A DNA stretch of 64,000 nt from Paraburkholderia aspalathi (GTDB lineage Bacteria > Pseudomonadota > Gammaproteobacteria > Burkholderiales > Burkholderiaceae). The stretch is from NCBI RefSeq assembly GCF_900116445.1, contig NZ_FPBH01000019.1, positions 62,001 through 126,000 on the forward strand, given 5' to 3'. Below the pieces are notes generated by a model. It was not told the origin of the DNA and did no database searches. It worked only from the letters and a program-made list of their open reading frames with translations. Positions 25,447 through 34,680 of the stretch are shown piece after piece (the stretch's first letter is position 1; each line of letters opens with the position of its first letter). Made by a program: the position numbers and the translations under genes.

Positions 25447-26964
25447 CTAGGGCTTGTTCGTGCTGGCCGACTCCGCCGGCAGGTCGTCGCTGCGATAGCC
25501 GCCACCCAGCGCGCGAGTCAGCACGATGCCCGCTTCGATTTCGTCGCCGGTCAGTTGCACGAGTTCGAGGCGTCCAGCGATGACCGGCGCCTTCGCCTGC
25601 ATCGCGCTCGTCCTGTCGCCGAGGCCGGTCTTGTAGCTCGCCTCGGCACTGTCGCTCGCAAAGCGCAATGCGTCGATCCGGTCACGCTGCAGATGCGCGC
25701 GGTGATCGAGGTCGTCGATCGCGCTGCCGCTCTGCGCGACGTCGCGCACCGCGTCGAGCACCGCCTGGTCGTACTGTTCGATCAGCGTGTTGCTCGCCGT
25801 GCGCGCGCCGTGCAGGTTCGCGTTCAGGCGGCCACCGTCGAAGATCGGCAGTGTGAGGCCGGGAATGAGGTTGATCTGCTGGCTCGAATGCAGGAACAGA
25901 TCGCGCATTCGCAACGCGTTGAAACCGAAGAACGCCGTGATGTCGAAGCTCGGGTAGAACGCGGCCTTCGACGCATCGATCTTGTCGAACGACGCCTGTA
26001 CCAGCCAGCGCATGGCCTGCAGATCCGGGCGCCGCGCGAGCAGCTCATACGATAGCGTCGACGGCAGCGAGGCCGACGGTGCCGGCAAGGGCACCGGTGC
26101 GATTGCCGGCAGATCGTCGGGACCGACGCCCGCCAGCGCGCGCAGGGCTTCGCGTGCGTGGACGATCTGCTCCTCGCTCGAGGCGATCTGCTGGTCAATC
26201 GCGAGCACCTGCGAGCGTGCCTGGGCGGTCTGGGTCAGCGCTTCGAGGCCGCGTTCGTGCCGCGCCGATCGCGTGTCGAGTTCGAAGGCGCGCACTTCGC
26301 GAAGCTGGCGCAACAGATCAATGCTCGCGTAAGTGATCTGGATGCTGTAGTAAAGCTGCGCGACGCCTGCCGAGAGTTCGAGCTCGGCCTGCGCCGCCTC
26401 CGCGCGCCGCGCGTTCTGCTCGCCGATCGCCGCACGCACAAGGTCGCGCTGCTTGCCCCAGATGTCGATGTCGTAGTGCGCGTCGACGCCCACCAGCCCG
26501 GTCCAGTACCACGGCCCAAACGCTCCGATCTGCGGGTCGTGCGACGCGTACGCGCTGAGGAACCCGTGACCCGAGACATGCTCGCGATCGGCTTCCGCGA
26601 GCGCGGACATCTGCAGACCGGATCCCGCGCGGATCAGCTCGACTTGCGCATGAGCTTGCGAGACGTGCTCGCGCGCAATGGCGAGCGAAGGCGCGTGCGC
26701 GAGCGCCTGATCGACGAGCGTATTGAGCTGCGGATCGTGATACTGCTCCCACCAGCGTGCCGACGGCCAGCCTTCGTTGGCCAGATGGATGTCGTCGGCG
26801 AGACGGATCTGCTGCGGCGTGATCATCGCGGCCGGCGGACTATCGTGGTGAATGATCGCGCACGAGGCGAGCCAGGGCAGCGCGAGCGACGCGAGCCAGT
26901 GGTTGAACAGTCGTGCGCTCAGTAAGCGCGGCAGACGGCGCAGGATGAGAACGAAGTGCGTCAT
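25447..26964 (-). CDS. mdtP: Efflux outer-membrane factor, NodT/MdtP type
   Basis: A 505-residue TolC-like lipoprotein. The N-terminus has a hydrophobic stretch ending in LPWLASC, a lipobox with Cys near residue 35. Two outer-membrane-efflux repeats follow (for example WWEQYHDPQLNTLVDQAL and QINLIPGLTLPIFDGGRLN, the latter typical of OprM/NodT proteins). It is the last gene of a ytcA-mdtN-mdtO-mdtP operon and starts six bases after mdtO. In E. coli MdtNOP contributes to resistance to certain dyes and drugs. The physiological substrate here may be an aromatic acid or plant compound, which is inference. Confidence 0.85.
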   Translation of the reverse strand: MTHFVLILRRLPRLLSARLFNHWLASLALPWLASCAIIHHDSPPAAMITPQQIRLADDIHLANEGWPSARWWEQYHDPQLNTLVDQALAHAPSLAIAREHVSQAHAQVELIRAGSGLQMSALAEADREHVSGHGFLSAYASHDPQIGAFGPWYWTGLVGVDAHYDIDIWGKQRDLVRAAIGEQNARRAEAAQAELELSAGVAQLYYSIQITYASIDLLRQLREVRAFELDTRSARHERGLEALTQTAQARSQVLAIDQQIASSEEQIVHAREALRALAGVGPDDLPAIAPVPLPAPSASLPSTLSYELLARRPDLQAMRWLVQASFDKIDASKAAFYPSFDITAFFGFNALRMRDLFLHSSQQINLIPGLTLPIFDGGRLNANLHGARTASNTLIEQYDQAVLDAVRDVAQSGSAIDDLDHRAHLQRDRIDALRFASDSAEASYKTGLGDRTSAMQAKAPVIAGRLELVQLTGDEIEAGIVLTRALGGGYRSDDLPAESASTNKP

Positions 26965-26970
26965 CGCCGA

Positions 26971-29169
26971 TCACCCCGCACTCGCAAATTCGCCGGACGC
27001 ACGTTCGTCGGGCAACCAGCGTGGCAACCCGGCGAGCGCCGCGTCAATGCGTTGCGCGAGCCGCTCCAGCGTTTGGCCGCCTGCGGTCTCCACTGCCCCT
27101 GCCGGCGGCAGCGTGGCGCGCAATCCACTCGAATCGAGCCGCGTCGGCGTCATCGCGGCCGATGGCTCAGCCACGAGCTGTGACGCGTATCGCTCCAGCG
27201 CATCCGCGACATCCGACTGAAACTTCGCCGCGCGCTCCATCGGCGCGCTTGCCGACGCATTGATCATCGCTTCATGGTGAAACGCTTCGAGCGCGACAAG
27301 CATCGCCCGGCTCTGCGCGAGCACCGTCTGCGACAAAAGCGTGATACGTGACGTCTCCCCCTCGCGCCAGTCGGGTTCGAGCGCGACACGCGCGAGCGCC
27401 ATCTCGCAATCGCCGACCATGGTCCACGCTTCAACCACCGCTGCAGAATCCGTCGCGCGTGGGCCGCTCTGCACCGCCTTCGCCTCGATGCGAGCCAACG
27501 CCGCGATCTTGCGCAATATCGACGTCAGTTGCGCACGCAGGCCATCCGATTCGCGCTCCGGCCACATCGACATCTGGATAAAGGTGGCCACGCCGACACC
27601 CAGAATGATGCCGACGATCCGGTCGCGGATCTCAGTGAGATCCGACGGTGGCGAGAACGATTCGAGCAACGCCAGCGCAAACGTAAACATGATCTGGATT
27701 CCTGCATAGGCGCTCCGCTCAGATCCCGCCGCCACCCAGGCGCCGAGCGCGATCACGGGCAAACTCATCAGCAGCAGCCCCGTCACGCTTTCCAGTTGCG
27801 GAATCACGAACGCGACCATGAACAGCGCCAGTGCACTGCCGATCAGTGCACCGGTGATCCGCAGCACGCCCTGGCGGCTCGACGCGCCAAGGCTCGGCAG
27901 CGCGACCACGAGACATGTCAGCATGATCGTGTGGATACCGGGCCAGTTCACCGCGTTGTAGAACACGTAGCAGATCAGTACCGAGAACAGCGTACGCAGC
28001 GCGAAGCGCGCGTAACGCGGATTAGCGAAGATGTCCGGTTCGGACTGTGCTGTAGGAGCCGCCGCTTTCGTCGCTTTCGTCGCCTGCTCCGCTTTCGCCT
28101 CTTTGGCCGCTGCACTGCCGGCGGCCGCGTCTTCCGGCGGCGGCGCGACAGCGCCCCGTGTGGCCTCGGAGAACACGTTGAGCGCACGTTGCATCGCGTC
28201 GAGCGCGGGTATCGAGGTCAACACCGGCGCCTCACGCGATGCGCCCCAATGCCGCCATTGCAGGTTGTCGCCAATCGCGTGTTCGAGCGACACGAGTTCG
28301 TCCTGCACCACGCGGATGGCATCGATCTGCCCGGCGTCCTGCGCGACTGCATGCTCAGGCAGCACCGCCGCAGCTTCGAAAATGCGCGACACCACGGTCA
28401 CGCAGGCCAACCACGCCGAGGCATCTTCCTCGCTGTAGTGGTGACGCATGGTCGAAAAGCGCAGTAGCTTCTGCAACGTGAGGGCGGCGCGCTCGAGATC
28501 GAGCGCGCCGATGCGCACGGCCGGCGCATTCGCGTCGATCATGATCGCGAGCCGCGCACGGGCCGTCGCGAGCTGCCCTTGCATGGCGGCGCGCAACTGC
28601 TGCTCCGGTTCGGCCGGCAGAAACAGCGTGTTGATGATCAGCGACAGCACAACTGCATAGTTGACCGCCACCCACACCCACAGACACGCACGCACCAGCG
28701 CTTCCGCGTTATCGGTCCGATCGGCAAAAGTCTGTGCGTAAATCACGATCAGCGAGACGAGAAAGAACACCAGCCCCAGTTTCGCCACGGCCCGCATCAG
28801 ATAGGCGCTGCAAAAAAAGATGGCGCTTGCGACCACGATGCGCAGCAGCGGATAGTCGAACGTCAGCTTGAAGACGCCGATGATGCAGGCGATCGCGCAG
28901 GTCGTGCCGATCACGGCCAACAATGCGACGAGACGGGTCAGCACGATGTTCGACTGCGTGACGAAAAAAACCGCGATCAGCGACAACGCCACCTCGGGCA
29001 CCCGCAAAGTCATCGACACGATTAGCACGATCGCGCAGCCGAGCACGCTGCGCATGGTCAGGTTGGCGCGCCCAGGAAACGCGCCAAGCTCCGAGCGCAG
29101 AAAGCCTGCCAGTTGCCCGAGCGGCCGCGGCCAGGCGAGATGACGCCCGACACCGTCGAGCCCACTCAT
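26971..29169 (-). CDS. mdtO: FUSC family inner-membrane efflux protein, MdtO/AaeB type
   Basis: A 732-residue protein with two blocks of membrane helices, at roughly residues 40-190 and 385-540. They are separated by a cytoplasmic segment that contains a low-complexity Ala/Lys/Glu/Thr linker near 360-380. This is the FUSC (fusaric acid resistance) layout. The pattern YAVVLSLIINTLFLPAEPE and the second-half TFIQMSMWPERESD fit MdtO/AaeB. Together with mdtN and mdtP it should build a tripartite pump. Its ATG overlaps the mdtN stop by four bases (29166-29169). Confidence 0.85.
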   Translation of the reverse strand: MSGLDGVGRHLAWPRPLGQLAGFLRSELGAFPGRANLTMRSVLGCAIVLIVSMTLRVPEVALSLIAVFFVTQSNIVLTRLVALLAVIGTTCAIACIIGVFKLTFDYPLLRIVVASAIFFCSAYLMRAVAKLGLVFFLVSLIVIYAQTFADRTDNAEALVRACLWVWVAVNYAVVLSLIINTLFLPAEPEQQLRAAMQGQLATARARLAIMIDANAPAVRIGALDLERAALTLQKLLRFSTMRHHYSEEDASAWLACVTVVSRIFEAAAVLPEHAVAQDAGQIDAIRVVQDELVSLEHAIGDNLQWRHWGASREAPVLTSIPALDAMQRALNVFSEATRGAVAPPPEDAAAGSAAAKEAKAEQATKATKAAAPTAQSEPDIFANPRYARFALRTLFSVLICYVFYNAVNWPGIHTIMLTCLVVALPSLGASSRQGVLRITGALIGSALALFMVAFVIPQLESVTGLLLMSLPVIALGAWVAAGSERSAYAGIQIMFTFALALLESFSPPSDLTEIRDRIVGIILGVGVATFIQMSMWPERESDGLRAQLTSILRKIAALARIEAKAVQSGPRATDSAAVVEAWTMVGDCEMALARVALEPDWREGETSRITLLSQTVLAQSRAMLVALEAFHHEAMINASASAPMERAAKFQSDVADALERYASQLVAEPSAAMTPTRLDSSGLRATLPPAGAVETAGGQTLERLAQRIDAALAGLPRWLPDERASGEFASAG

Positions 29170-30257
29170 GACGGCGCTCCGTTGGACGTCGCGCGATTGT
29201 CACGATCTTCGCGGCGTTCGGGCTGCAGTACGGCGACCGCGGACGTGCCGATCCGGAACATCTGCGGATCGGGGTGATCGACCAGGATCTTCACCGGGAA
29301 ACGCTGTGAGACGTGCACCCAGTTGATGCTGCGTTGAATACTCGGCAGACCGTTCGCGGTGCCGCTGCCGTCCTGCGGATCGACGCCGAAGCCGATCGAG
29401 TCGACCGAACCGCTGAAACGGATGCGCGTATTGCTCATCAGGTACACGGTCGCGCGGGTGCCGGGCCGGATGTTGCCAAGCTCGTTCTCGCGGAGATTGG
29501 CGATGACGTACCAATGCCGCGTATCGATCAGCGTGAAGACGGGCTTTTGCGCGGATACGAATTGCCCAACGGACGTGCGCAATTCAACAACGCGGCCATC
29601 GAACGGCGCGCGCACGGTCGCGTACTCCAGGTTGAGCTGCGCCGAGGAGATTTCAGCCGTCAGCACCGCACGCTGCGCGACGAGCGCGGCGACGCTGCTG
29701 ACCGCCGCCTGCGCCTCGCGGGCCTGCGCTTGCGCGGCCGCAAGCTCGGCGAGTGCCGAGCGTTGCGTGGTGCGCGCGCGATCCAGATCGTCGGCGGAAA
29801 CGTAGCCCTTGCCGATCAGCGGCTCCATTCTCGCCAGCGTATCCCCCGCCTGCTTCGCGGCGGCCTGGGCCCGTGCGACTGACGACTTCGCCGCCTCGGC
29901 ACTGAATCCTTGTGCATTGACGGTGCGTTGCGTCAGCGGAATCTGCGCATCGAGTTGCGCGAGCGCCGCCTGGGCGCGCTGCAACGCGAACTGATACGGC
30001 CGCGGGTCGATCTCGAACAGCAGATCGCCCTGCTTCACCGCCTGGTTGTTGCGCACCGCGAGCGTCACGATCTTGCCGCTGACTTCGGGCGAGACGCCGA
30101 TCGTGTCGGCATACGCATAGGCGTCGTCGGTGCGCGGCACGGTATCCACGCGCCAGATCACGGCGACGATCGCGATCACGGCCAGCACGATCAGCAGGAT
30201 GGCGGGCCAGGTTCGCGGACGCTGCTTTCCTGCGTCCGTGCTTTGGGCAGCAGTCAT
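29166..30257 (-). CDS. mdtN: HlyD family membrane-fusion protein, MdtN/AaeA type
   Basis: A 363-residue periplasmic adaptor. A single membrane anchor at about residues 20-38 is followed by a lipoyl half-motif (VSPEVSGKIVTLAVRNNQAV, then LFEIDPRPYQ). A long Ala/Gln-rich coiled-coil hairpin comes next, and then the second half-motif (YATVRAPFDGRVVELR). ATG 30257 is chosen over GTG 30263. Neither has a clear ribosome site, so translation may depend on ytcA upstream. It links the FUSC pump to the outer-membrane factor. Confidence 0.85.
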   Translation of the reverse strand: MTAAQSTDAGKQRPRTWPAILLIVLAVIAIVAVIWRVDTVPRTDDAYAYADTIGVSPEVSGKIVTLAVRNNQAVKQGDLLFEIDPRPYQFALQRAQAALAQLDAQIPLTQRTVNAQGFSAEAAKSSVARAQAAAKQAGDTLARMEPLIGKGYVSADDLDRARTTQRSALAELAAAQAQAREAQAAVSSVAALVAQRAVLTAEISSAQLNLEYATVRAPFDGRVVELRTSVGQFVSAQKPVFTLIDTRHWYVIANLRENELGNIRPGTRATVYLMSNTRIRFSGSVDSIGFGVDPQDGSGTANGLPSIQRSINWVHVSQRFPVKILVDHPDPQMFRIGTSAVAVLQPERREDRDNRATSNGAPS

Positions 30258-30299
30258 GGTCACACGGTCAGCTAAAGGTTAAAGGGATCATCAAAAGCG

Positions 30300-30584
30300 T
30301 TAAAGGTTGAAGCCTGCTACCCAGAGCGCGATGGAAAACAGCACCGTCAGCGCCGGATAGACGATCGCGGGCGGCGTGAGCCAGGCGCCGCGGCCGCTTC
30401 GCGAAAGCAGCACGTGCACGCATACCACCAGCAGCACGCCGCCCACGATACAAAACAGCCAGTCCGGAAAATACGCGCCCAGCACGCCGACCGACGGCGC
30501 GTCGCTACACGCTGTCAGCGTCAACGTCGCGCACGACATCAGGACCGTCCATCCATGGCGCCTACGGCGCACACCACTCGACAT
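30300..30584 (-). CDS. ytcA: YtcA family lipoprotein
   Basis: The 94-residue protein starts at ATG 30584 (GGGAGAG upstream). A basic start and hydrophobic segment end in LTLTACSDAP, a lipobox with Cys near residue 26. Two membrane helices follow (WLFCIVGGVLLVVCVHVLL and IVYPALTVLFSIALWVAGF). This is the layout of YtcA, found next to mdtNOP in E. coli. It lies first in the efflux operon, 42 bases before mdtN. Its role in the pump is not known. Confidence 0.82.
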   Translation of the reverse strand: MSSGVRRRRHGWTVLMSCATLTLTACSDAPSVGVLGAYFPDWLFCIVGGVLLVVCVHVLLSRSGRGAWLTPPAIVYPALTVLFSIALWVAGFNL

Positions 30585-30673
30585 CGCCGTCTCTCCCTGA
30601 TGGCAGGCAATGAAGCATTACGATTCAACCGAACGCGCGATCCTGGCGCACCGGACATTCCGGATGCCAAGGT

Positions 30674-32395
30674 TCAGCGCGTCAGGTTCACTTTCGCGAG
30701 ATCGATCAGCTCGCCGCCGCGTCCGTCCATCACCGCCTTCATCATGAAGAGGCCGAAATGCCAGGCTTCATCGACGGTGGTCTTCGGCGGCATGATCAGC
30801 TCCTGGCGCGCGCTGACGACGTCGACGAGCGCGGGTCCGTCGTGGGCAAGCGCGGCCGCAATCGCACCTTCGAGTTCCTGCGGTTTCTCGACGCGAATTC
30901 CCTTCACGCCCATCGCTTCGGCCATGCGTGCGAAGTTCGGATTGACGAGATCGGTGCCGGTATCGACGAAGCCCGACGCGCGCATTTCGATCTCGACGAA
31001 ACCCAGCGTGCCGTTGTTCAGCACGATCACCTTCACTGGCAGCTTCGCCTGAACCAGCGTGATGAAGTCGCCCATCATCATCGTGAATCCGCCGTCGCCG
31101 GACATCGAGATCACCTGACGGCCAGGGTACGTGGCCTGAGCTCCAATGGAATGCAACATCGCGTTCGCCATCGAGCCGTGATTGAACGAACCGATCAGCC
31201 GCCGCCGGCCATTCAGCTTCAGATAGCGCGCCGTCCAGGCGATCGGCGTGCCAACGTCGCAGGTGAAGATCGCATCGTCGGCCGCGAGCTGGCTCACGAG
31301 CCGCGTCACATACTGCGGATGGATCGTCGTGCTCGACGGATTACTCTCTGCAAGCGAATCGAGATCCTTGCGCGCCTTCTGGTAATGCGCGAGCGCGCTG
31401 TCGAGATGCGACGAATCGGTCTTTTCCTTGAGGACCGGCAGCAACGCGGCGAGCGTGTCCTTGACCGTGCCGACAAGGCCAAGATCGAGCGAACAGCGGT
31501 TGCCGAGCGCTTCGGGACGCACATCGATCTGCGCGATCGTGGCGTCTTCCGGATAGAACTGCCGGTAAGGAAAATCGGTGCCGAGCAGGAGCAGCATGTC
31601 GCACGCCTTCATCGCGGCGTAGCCCGATGCGAACCCCACCATGCCAGTCATGCCGACGTCGTATGGGTTGTCATGTTCGATGTGCTCCTTGCCGCGCAGC
31701 GAGTGCACGATCGGCGCCTTCAGGCGCTTCGCGAGCTCGACCACTTCGTCGTGCGCGCCCGCGCAGCCGGCGCCGCACATCAGCGTCACGCGCGATGCCG
31801 CGTGCAGCACATTCGCGAGGCGCGAGATCTCTTCGTCAGCGGGACGCAGCACGGGCGGAGCCGACGGCACCAGCCAGGGCGCGACCTTGGCCGTAGTCGG
31901 CGAGAGCGCGACGTTGCCCGGAATCACGACGACCGCCACACCGCGCCGTCCGACCGCGGCGCGCATTGCGCGGGTCAGGATCTGCGGCAACTGGTCGACG
32001 TGCGACACGAGTTCCACGTAATGGCTGCACTCCTTGAACAGGATTTCCGGATGCGTCGCCTGAAAATAGTCGATGCCGATTTCCGAGCTGGGAATGTGCG
32101 CGGCGATCGCGAGCACGGGCACGCCGCTGCGATGGCAGTCGAATAGTCCGTTGATGAGGTGCAGGTTGCCCGGTCCGCAACTGCCGGCGCATACCGCCAG
32201 TTGACCGGTGAGATGCGCTTCCGCGCCAGCCGCGAAGGCCGCGCCCTCCTCGTGCCGCACGTGAATCCAGTCGATCTCGCCGGAGCGCCTGAGCGAATCG
32301 GAGATGCCGTTCAGCGAGTCGCCGACGACGCCGTAAATGCGCTTCACGCCGGCCTGTGTCAGGGCATCGACCAGATAGTCTGCTGCCGTGGTCAT
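30674..32395 (-). CDS. poxB: Pyruvate dehydrogenase (quinone), PoxB type, copy 2
   Basis: A 573-residue paralogue of the gene at 7098-8819 with the same architecture: a Glu in VRHEEGAAFAAG, an FAD region LMCGAGCAGAHDEV, the ThDP motif SGDGGFTMMMGDF ending in LNNGTLGF, and the end helix MKAVMDGRGGELIDLAK. Many long stretches are identical between the copies, for example the one around CGPGNLHLINGLFDC. Start ATG has AGGAGG upstream. It is followed 89 bases later by the ytcA-mdtNOP operon. Whether the two PoxB copies differ in substrate or in timing of expression is unknown. Confidence 0.88.
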   Translation of the reverse strand: MTTAADYLVDALTQAGVKRIYGVVGDSLNGISDSLRRSGEIDWIHVRHEEGAAFAAGAEAHLTGQLAVCAGSCGPGNLHLINGLFDCHRSGVPVLAIAAHIPSSEIGIDYFQATHPEILFKECSHYVELVSHVDQLPQILTRAMRAAVGRRGVAVVVIPGNVALSPTTAKVAPWLVPSAPPVLRPADEEISRLANVLHAASRVTLMCGAGCAGAHDEVVELAKRLKAPIVHSLRGKEHIEHDNPYDVGMTGMVGFASGYAAMKACDMLLLLGTDFPYRQFYPEDATIAQIDVRPEALGNRCSLDLGLVGTVKDTLAALLPVLKEKTDSSHLDSALAHYQKARKDLDSLAESNPSSTTIHPQYVTRLVSQLAADDAIFTCDVGTPIAWTARYLKLNGRRRLIGSFNHGSMANAMLHSIGAQATYPGRQVISMSGDGGFTMMMGDFITLVQAKLPVKVIVLNNGTLGFVEIEMRASGFVDTGTDLVNPNFARMAEAMGVKGIRVEKPQELEGAIAAALAHDGPALVDVVSARQELIMPPKTTVDEAWHFGLFMMKAVMDGRGGELIDLAKVNLTR

Positions 32396-32725
32396 GACGC
32401 CTCCTGCCGACGTGCCGCAACGGACTTAGCCGCCCCCTTGGGCGGCAGCGAACCTGAATGAGCGTGGGGGTAATTCACGATGCGCCTCCTTTTCCCGGTA
32501 ACGGGGCGTGCAGGCACATATGCCGGCGGCCACGGTTTGACTTCGACCATGGTGTCGCGGCTCGTCCGGGCGTGCTTTAGGATTCGCACGGTGACGTATC
32601 GAAATCGCGTGAACCGGCGGCTCAGCGATCTCGCAAGCAGATCATGCCCGCCGGGGTTACCGTGACTTACTTACCGTCGCGGGGAACCCTTCTACGGCGG
32701 GCACGCATTCCACCGATGTCCGCGC
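32396..32725. other. 330-base spacer between poxB copy 2 and pirin gene
   Basis: Both flanking genes are on the minus strand, so this region should hold the end of the pirin transcript and the promoter and leader of poxB copy 2. I see a compact hairpin at 32429-32446 close to the poxB start and no credible open frame. No clear terminator follows the pirin stop. Confidence 0.55.
32429..32446. promoter_or_regulatory. Compact GC hairpin in the poxB leader
   Basis: GCCGCCC (32429-32435) pairs with GGGCGGC (32440-32446) over a 4-base loop. It is located 34 bases upstream of the poxB start codon, inside the expected leader. It could slow transcription, stabilise the mRNA or be a dispersed intergenic repeat. 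Nothing further can be decided from one copy. Confidence 0.4.
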
Positions 32726-33592
32726 TTACCGCGCGCGGCGCTGCGTGGCCAGATCGCGACCGATGCGGCGAATTTCGGCCTCGCCCTGCGCAAGCGCGTC
32801 GGCGTTCGTATGCACCGAGTAGTAGCCGAGCACCAGCGGATAAGGATGCTTGATCGCGGAGCCGATGACGAACGACGTCGCTTGCTCGGCATGCAACTCG
32901 ATGGGCGCCCCGTCGGATTCCTCGAATACGGCGAGCTCGCCTGCCTCGATCGGCTCGGATGCGTTCAGCCTCCCCTTGTCGATCGCCAGCCACGAGACGT
33001 TGTGTCCGGCAGGCGGCGCGTAGCGCCACGTCTCCCCAGCGTTCAGTTCAACGTGGAAGTAATTGATGCCTTCAGGCGCGCGGATATCGCTCGTCGCCGA
33101 TCCGTGGCGGCCGATGATGACGCGAACCGGCCCATCCCGCTGAACCTCGGCCGGCGCAATGTACTGGCTTTCCGCCGGCGAATTTTCCTGCGAGGGCGGT
33201 AGCGCGACCCAGAGTTGAAAGAGGCGCACGGCTTCGCCCGGCAGTACGTTTCCGTCGTGCCAGACCCCATTGCCGGCCTTCATCCATTCGAGGCCGCCGG
33301 CATGAAGTTCGCCACTCTTGCCGGTCGTGTCCGCATAGGAAATTCCGCCACTCAGCACGGTGGTGAGTGTGGCGAGCCCCGAGTGCGGGTGCATCCCGAA
33401 CATCGGCTTGCCGGTCGGCACGACCACGGCGTGATCGAGGAACACAAAAGGCTTGATCAACTCGCCGATATCGGAGGGACTGGCGAGACGCGTAATGCCG
33501 CCGTGCGCACTGCCACTGGTGCGAAATGCGACCCGGCGCGGGGCCAGCGTTGTCTCGGGAATCGGGGTGAGTACGGCTGTGTCGGTGTTCAT
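32726..33592 (-). CDS. Pirin family protein (copy 1)
   Basis: A 288-residue bicupin. The metal-site pattern appears as FGMHPHSGLATLTTVLSG and WMKAGNGVWHD, and the C-terminal cupin ends the protein. Bacterial pirins bind iron or other metals. Some have quercetinase activity and one interacts with pyruvate dehydrogenase E1. It is divergent from a LysR gene with a 102-base spacer, a common redox-stress arrangement. The region 35152-36967 repeats this arrangement with a shorter pirin. Confidence 0.87.
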   Translation of the reverse strand: MNTDTAVLTPIPETTLAPRRVAFRTSGSAHGGITRLASPSDIGELIKPFVFLDHAVVVPTGKPMFGMHPHSGLATLTTVLSGGISYADTTGKSGELHAGGLEWMKAGNGVWHDGNVLPGEAVRLFQLWVALPPSQENSPAESQYIAPAEVQRDGPVRVIIGRHGSATSDIRAPEGINYFHVELNAGETWRYAPPAGHNVSWLAIDKGRLNASEPIEAGELAVFEESDGAPIELHAEQATSFVIGSAIKHPYPLVLGYYSVHTNADALAQGEAEIRRIGRDLATQRRAR

Positions 33593-33694
33593 GGCTCTGC
33601 CTTAAGAAAAACGCGATACATGTAAGGTAAGAGCTTGCACTCCATCTGAAAAGCCTATATTTTTAGATTTTAGGTATCGTTTGGAGCGATGGAT

Positions 33695-34579
33695 ATGCTT
33701 GACGGCGTAACGCTTGACCAGCTTCGGACCTTCATCGCCGCGGTCGATGAAGGCAGCTTCTCAGCAGCCGGACGCAAGCTCCGGCGCGCGCAATCGGTGG
33801 TTAGCCAGACCCTTGCGAATCTCGAGGCACAGCTCGAAGTGAAGCTGTTCGATCGCACGGCCCGCTACCCGCAACTCACCGACGCAGGCAAGAGCTTGCT
33901 GCTCGACGCCCGCTCAGTGGCTGACACGATCGATGGTTTCAAGGCGCGAGCACGCGCGATGCGAGAAGGTCTGGAGCCCGAACTCTCCGTCGCGATGGAC
34001 GTGATGTACCCCATGGATAGTCTGACGCGCGCGGCGGCTCAGTCCCAGAAGGATTATCCGCACACGCCGCTGCGGCTCTATGTCGAGGCACTGGGCGGTG
34101 TGATGAAACTGGTGCTCGACCGGATCTGCAACATTGGCGTGATCGGCACGCTGCCGATCGTGACGGATGAACTACAGGTCGAATCCTTGCGCGAGCTGAA
34201 ACTGGTGACGGTTGTCGGCCCCGCTCATCCGCTCGCAAATAGCCGGGGCATCGTTTCCGCCACCGCAATCAAGAAGCACGTGCAACTCGTACTCAGCGAC
34301 CGAACCGCGTTGACCGAGGGACGCGAATTCGGCGTGCTGTCCACCTCGACGTGGAGGCTCGCGGATCTGGGGGCCAAGTATGCATTTCTGAAGGCCGGCC
34401 TGGGCTGGGGGCATATGCCCTTGCACATGGTCAAGGAGGATCTCGACAGTGGCACCCTGGTGGCGATTCGCATTGAAGGCCTGCCGCGCGACGTAGCGAT
34501 GCCGATGAAGGTGGTTTACCGCAAGGACGCGCCGCCGGGGCCGGCCGCTCGCGCCTTCATTGCACAGTTGGGGAAGTAA
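33695..34579 (+). CDS. LysR family transcriptional regulator
   Basis: The 294-residue protein is read from ATG 33695 (MLDGVTLDQLRTF), where GGAG is eight bases upstream. ATG 33689 is in frame but too close to that site. The N-terminal winged helix includes GSFSAAGRKLRRAQSVVSQTL. The effector domain is of the usual periplasmic-binding fold. It is divergent from the pirin gene at 32726, which it probably controls. The 102-base spacer holds CCTA...TAGG and CGATAC...GTATCG inverted repeats that might be its sites. The inducer is unknown. Confidence 0.85.
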   Translation: MLDGVTLDQLRTFIAAVDEGSFSAAGRKLRRAQSVVSQTLANLEAQLEVKLFDRTARYPQLTDAGKSLLLDARSVADTIDGFKARARAMREGLEPELSVAMDVMYPMDSLTRAAAQSQKDYPHTPLRLYVEALGGVMKLVLDRICNIGVIGTLPIVTDELQVESLRELKLVTVVGPAHPLANSRGIVSATAIKKHVQLVLSDRTALTEGREFGVLSTSTWRLADLGAKYAFLKAGLGWGHMPLHMVKEDLDSGTLVAIRIEGLPRDVAMPMKVVYRKDAPPGPAARAFIAQLGK

Positions 34580-34627
34580 GCGGTATGACAGCGCCCCGCT
34601 GGCGTTGCAGCGAGCGCCGATCCCGGT

Positions 34628-34666
34628 GAGACGAGCCAGCCGGTCAGCTGGTTGGCCGGTCGTCTC
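34628..34666. terminator. Long stem-loop between convergent genes
   Basis: GAGACGA at 34628 pairs with TCGTCTC ending at 34666. Inside, GCCAGCC pairs with GGTTGGC (one G-U pair), with a 3-base bulge and an 8-base loop. It lies between the stops of the LysR gene (34579) and the DoxX gene (34681), so it can end both transcripts. Confidence 0.7.
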
Positions 34667-34680
34667 AGCGGATCAGACTT

